This document shows, piece by piece, positions 62,279 to 64,000 of a stretch of 64,000 nucleotides of DNA. Positions within the stretch are counted from its first letter, which is position 1. Each line of letters begins with the position of its first letter. A model generated the notes under the pieces. The model saw nothing but the letters and a program-made list of their open reading frames with translations, was not told the DNA's origin and searched no databases. Source of the stretch: Peristeroidobacter agariperforans (GTDB lineage Bacteria; Pseudomonadota; Gammaproteobacteria; Steroidobacterales; Steroidobacteraceae); contig NZ_RYFW01000005.1 in the NCBI RefSeq assembly GCF_004138335.1, forward strand, positions 62,001 to 126,000. Reading direction: 5' to 3'. Both the position numbers and the translations under genes were made by a program.

Positions 62279-62665
62279 ATGAGCAACAAATCATGGGTTG
62301 CGATGACCGGGCTGTGCGTACTGATGGCGGCTTCAGCAGCGCAGGCTCATCCGATCTCGGTGGAGAATGTTGAGGCCGGCGCCCAGGCGCGCGGGGCGCC
62401 CCCCCAGGCCCGGGATTGGGCGCGGGCGCTAGGCCGGCAGTCGGAGGTCTCTGGATTGATCAGCCGTGTGCCGCTGCGACCCTCCGACCACGGGCTGGGC
62501 AGGAACGACCGCTCGATCGTGGATCGCATCTGCGACGAGATTCCAACGACCCCACCTCCGCCAACCACCAAAGTCCCGGAGCCCGAAACGCTGGCGCTGT
62601 TGATGGCGGGACTGCTTGGCGTCGCGGTGACTCGCGGTCGCCGCAAGCCGGCCGCCGAGGGCTGA
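62279..62665 (+). CDS. PEP-CTERM sorting-signal protein
   Basis: 128 residues. N-terminal signal peptide (WVAMTGLCVLMAASAAQA), a short, low-hydrophobicity middle, then a Pro/Thr-rich spacer and KVPEPETLALLMAGLLGVAVTRGRRK. This tail is the PEP-CTERM layout: a PEP motif, a membrane helix and a basic end, which exosortase cuts. A matching exosortase must be elsewhere. The mature protein would be small and surface- or matrix-associated. It stands alone, divergent from the esterase gene, and is followed by a hairpin. Confidence 0.85.
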   Translation: MSNKSWVAMTGLCVLMAASAAQAHPISVENVEAGAQARGAPPQARDWARALGRQSEVSGLISRVPLRPSDHGLGRNDRSIVDRICDEIPTTPPPPTTKVPEPETLALLMAGLLGVAVTRGRRKPAAEG

Positions 62666-62691
62666 CGGTCCATTCGAGGTTGTAAATTTGC

Positions 62692-62715
62692 TCCGGCGTG
62701 CTCAGGCACGCCGGA
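62692..62715 (+). terminator. Terminator hairpin after PEP-CTERM gene
   Basis: Stem TCCGGCGTG (62692-62700) with CACGCCGGA (62707-62715) and a CTCAGG loop, 26 bp past the stop codon. Confidence 0.6.
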
Positions 62716-62783
62716 CTTCTGGCGTCCACGGTGCGGATGAGTAACATCGAGCGACTGGACACCCATCGCGTCGAGGAGGACTC

Positions 62784-63137
62784 ATGAGTCGCACACGTGG
62801 AATGCTCTGGGCGGGGGCGTGCTCGGTCGCGCTCGCCGGCACCGCGCTCGCCCATCATGGCTGGACGGGTTACAACGAGGAGATCCAGAAGCTCTCCGGC
62901 ACGATCGAACAATCGAGCTATGGCAACCCGCACGGCTCCATTCAGCTGAAGACCGCCGATAAGACCTGGGAAGTGGTGCTCGCGCCACCCTCACGCATGA
63001 CCACTCGCGGCCTCAGCGAAGAAATGCTCAAGGCCGGCACGAGCGCGACGGTCGAGGGCTATCAGAGCAAGACCGATGAGAAAGAATTGCGCGCCGAACG
63101 AATCACCGTCGCGGGCAAGACGGTCGAGCTGAGATAA
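62784..63137 (+). CDS. Secreted DUF6152-like protein
   Basis: 117 residues. Signal peptide (WAGACSVALAGTALA) is followed by AHHGWTGYNEEIQKLSGTIE, then NPHGSIQLK and a beta-rich ending VEGYQSKTDEKELRAERITV. The HHGW/NPH pattern is typical of the DUF6152 family: small periplasmic proteins, often near copper or c-type cytochrome genes, with conserved histidines that might bind metal. Alone on the plus strand, it ends 4 bp from the convergent glycine-rich gene. Confidence 0.8.
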   Translation: MSRTRGMLWAGACSVALAGTALAHHGWTGYNEEIQKLSGTIEQSSYGNPHGSIQLKTADKTWEVVLAPPSRMTTRGLSEEMLKAGTSATVEGYQSKTDEKELRAERITVAGKTVELR

Positions 63138-63141
63138 ACCT

Positions 63142-63690
63142 TCAAGCACGCACCAACACGCCGCCGGCGGCTTGCCATTCGTTTTGCAGGTAAGCCGTGT
63201 CGGCGTCGTTGCGTGCTTGAACGCCGACCAACACACCGCCCTGACGAATCTCCGCTTCGTATTCTTCGACGCGTCCTTTGGGAATGCCCCAGTTGGTGAG
63301 CGCGCCGACCAATCCGCCGGCAATCGCCACTGCTCCGCCGGCCGCCAAGGCGACGGCAACGGGGCCGGCAAGGATCAAACCTGGCAGCAACGCTGCGGAT
63401 CCCGCAGCGGCGAGGGCAGGGGCGATCGTTGCCGCCGTGCCGCCTGCAGGCCCGGCGACTTTCGCCGCCGCCGGTTGTTTCTTTTCCGTGCTTTCCGCGG
63501 CCTTGTGGGCGAGATCGGTTTCTACCTGATCGACGTTGAAATATTTGCGGCGGGTTTGCTCGGACAGCACCAGGTTGATGTCGTCCCGGCTGTAACCGCG
63601 CGCAAGTGCGGTGTGGTACGCACGCTCGACATCGGCGGCGTTCTTGAACAGGGCCGTCACGATCGCTGCATTGCCCATCGAAGGTGCCAT
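63142..63690 (-). CDS. Glycine-zipper protein, stress-protein-like N terminus
   Basis: 182 residues from the ATG at 63690. The N terminus (ALFKNAADVERAYHTALARG, SRDDINLVLSEQTRRKYF) resembles the YflT/17M general-stress domain. A central Ala/Gly-rich stretch (LPGLILAGPVAVALAAGGAV, GGLVGALTNWGIPKGRVEEY) is a glycine-zipper membrane segment. The C terminus returns to a regular domain (GGVLVGVQARNDADTAYLQ). It probably associates with the membrane under stress. It is convergent with the DUF6152-like gene. Confidence 0.7.
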   Translation of the reverse strand: MAPSMGNAAIVTALFKNAADVERAYHTALARGYSRDDINLVLSEQTRRKYFNVDQVETDLAHKAAESTEKKQPAAAKVAGPAGGTAATIAPALAAAGSAALLPGLILAGPVAVALAAGGAVAIAGGLVGALTNWGIPKGRVEEYEAEIRQGGVLVGVQARNDADTAYLQNEWQAAGGVLVRA

Positions 63691-63837
63691 AACCGTCCCC
63701 CGAAGCTCGTGGTCAGCACCCGAGAAACGCCTTCCCCCGCAGATCGTTCCAGCCCGTCCGACGCTGCCTGCCGCGATGGCTATTGCCAGTCTTTATTTGT
63801 CTGAGTTATAAAGCCGGCACCAGACGGGGGATAAACA

Positions 63838-64000
63838 ATGAAATCGATAAGAACGGCGCTCGCCGCGGGCGTGCTGCTGATCGTGGGCGGCTGTCTGTTA
63901 GATGCACCGGATCCGACGGTCGATCCGAATTCGATGACTCACAACGATCTGGCGGTGCACGACCCCTCCGTGATTCGCGCCGATGACGGTAATTATTATG
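63838..64000 (+). CDS. GH43-like glycoside hydrolase lipoprotein (cut by window edge)
   Basis: Only the first 54 residues are inside the window. The ATG at 63838 follows GGGGG. A lipoprotein signal (GVLLIVGGC) is followed by LAVHDPSVIRADDGNYY, the catalytic-base strand of five-bladed-propeller GH43/GH32-type enzymes, with the Asp in HDPSV. Arabinanase- or xylosidase-like activity is likely but cannot be settled from this fragment. Confidence 0.75.
   Translation, partial: MKSIRTALAAGVLLIVGGCLLDAPDPTVDPNSMTHNDLAVHDPSVIRADDGNYY

Overview
The window is 64 kb of high-GC chromosome that reads as a free-living, aerobic, nutrient-scavenging gammaproteobacterium. The gene mix (three TonB-dependent receptors, an ECF sigma/FecR pair, many exported hydrolases, a PQQ dehydrogenase with its own cytochrome domain, PEP-CTERM and DUF1592/DUF1552 proteins) resembles Steroidobacteraceae/Nevskiales-type genomes. 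That placement is an inference from gene content, not from a marker gene. I see no rRNA, tRNA, CRISPR array, insertion sequence or prophage. Almost all space is coding, and genes often overlap by 1-26 bp or sit a few bases apart.

Left part (1-16.4 kb). A GST/ArsR-type pair has a perfect inverted repeat just upstream. Next comes an exported protein that fuses a gluzincin-like (HExxH) peptidase to an amidohydrolase, divergent from an exported esterase. Then follows a cell-surface signalling unit: ECF sigma factor, FecR anti-sigma, a TonB receptor with an STN signalling domain, and a DUF885 metallopeptidase. Two ~249-residue membrane-anchored paralogues of unknown function bracket this unit.

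Regulatory block (16.4-28 kb). Two OmpR/EnvZ-type two-component systems on the minus strand surround a Spy/CpxP-like periplasmic protein and an S41-type protease on the plus strand, a layout reminiscent of Cpx. A tight plus-strand operon follows: IclR regulator, cytochrome c-PQQ dehydrogenase (polyvinyl-alcohol-dehydrogenase type), GntR regulator and a Cys-type sulfatase lipoprotein.

Catabolic block (28-37.7 kb). A second TonB receptor is followed by an exported alpha/beta hydrolase, a small secreted protein and a serine hydrolase (minus strand). Divergent from these are a DUF1254/DUF1214 protein, a lipoprotein serine hydrolase and an SDR, then an HpcH/HpaI-like aldolase that unusually carries a signal peptide.

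Plus-strand block (38-59.7 kb). A third TonB receptor leads a run of exported proteins: a metallo-beta-lactamase-fold protein with an altered metal site, a DUF1587/1595/1592/1588/1585 haem lipoprotein, a Tat-exported DUF1552 protein, a three-copy 'secreted repeat' (COG4315) protein and a His-rich secreted protein. I regard this as the best candidate for an undescribed envelope system. Next is a complete branched-chain 2-oxoacid dehydrogenase operon (E1 alpha, E1 beta, E2, E3) ending in an Lrp regulator, a second close Lrp paralogue, a CHRD protein, a triheme cytochrome c, and CstA followed by a small SANT/Myb-like protein.

Right end (59.7-64 kb). DUF418 and HSL-type esterase genes (minus), a PEP-CTERM protein, a DUF6152-like protein, a glycine-rich protein, and the start of a GH43-like lipoprotein cut by the window edge. 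Many intergenic gaps hold strong hairpins, mostly without a clear T-tract.
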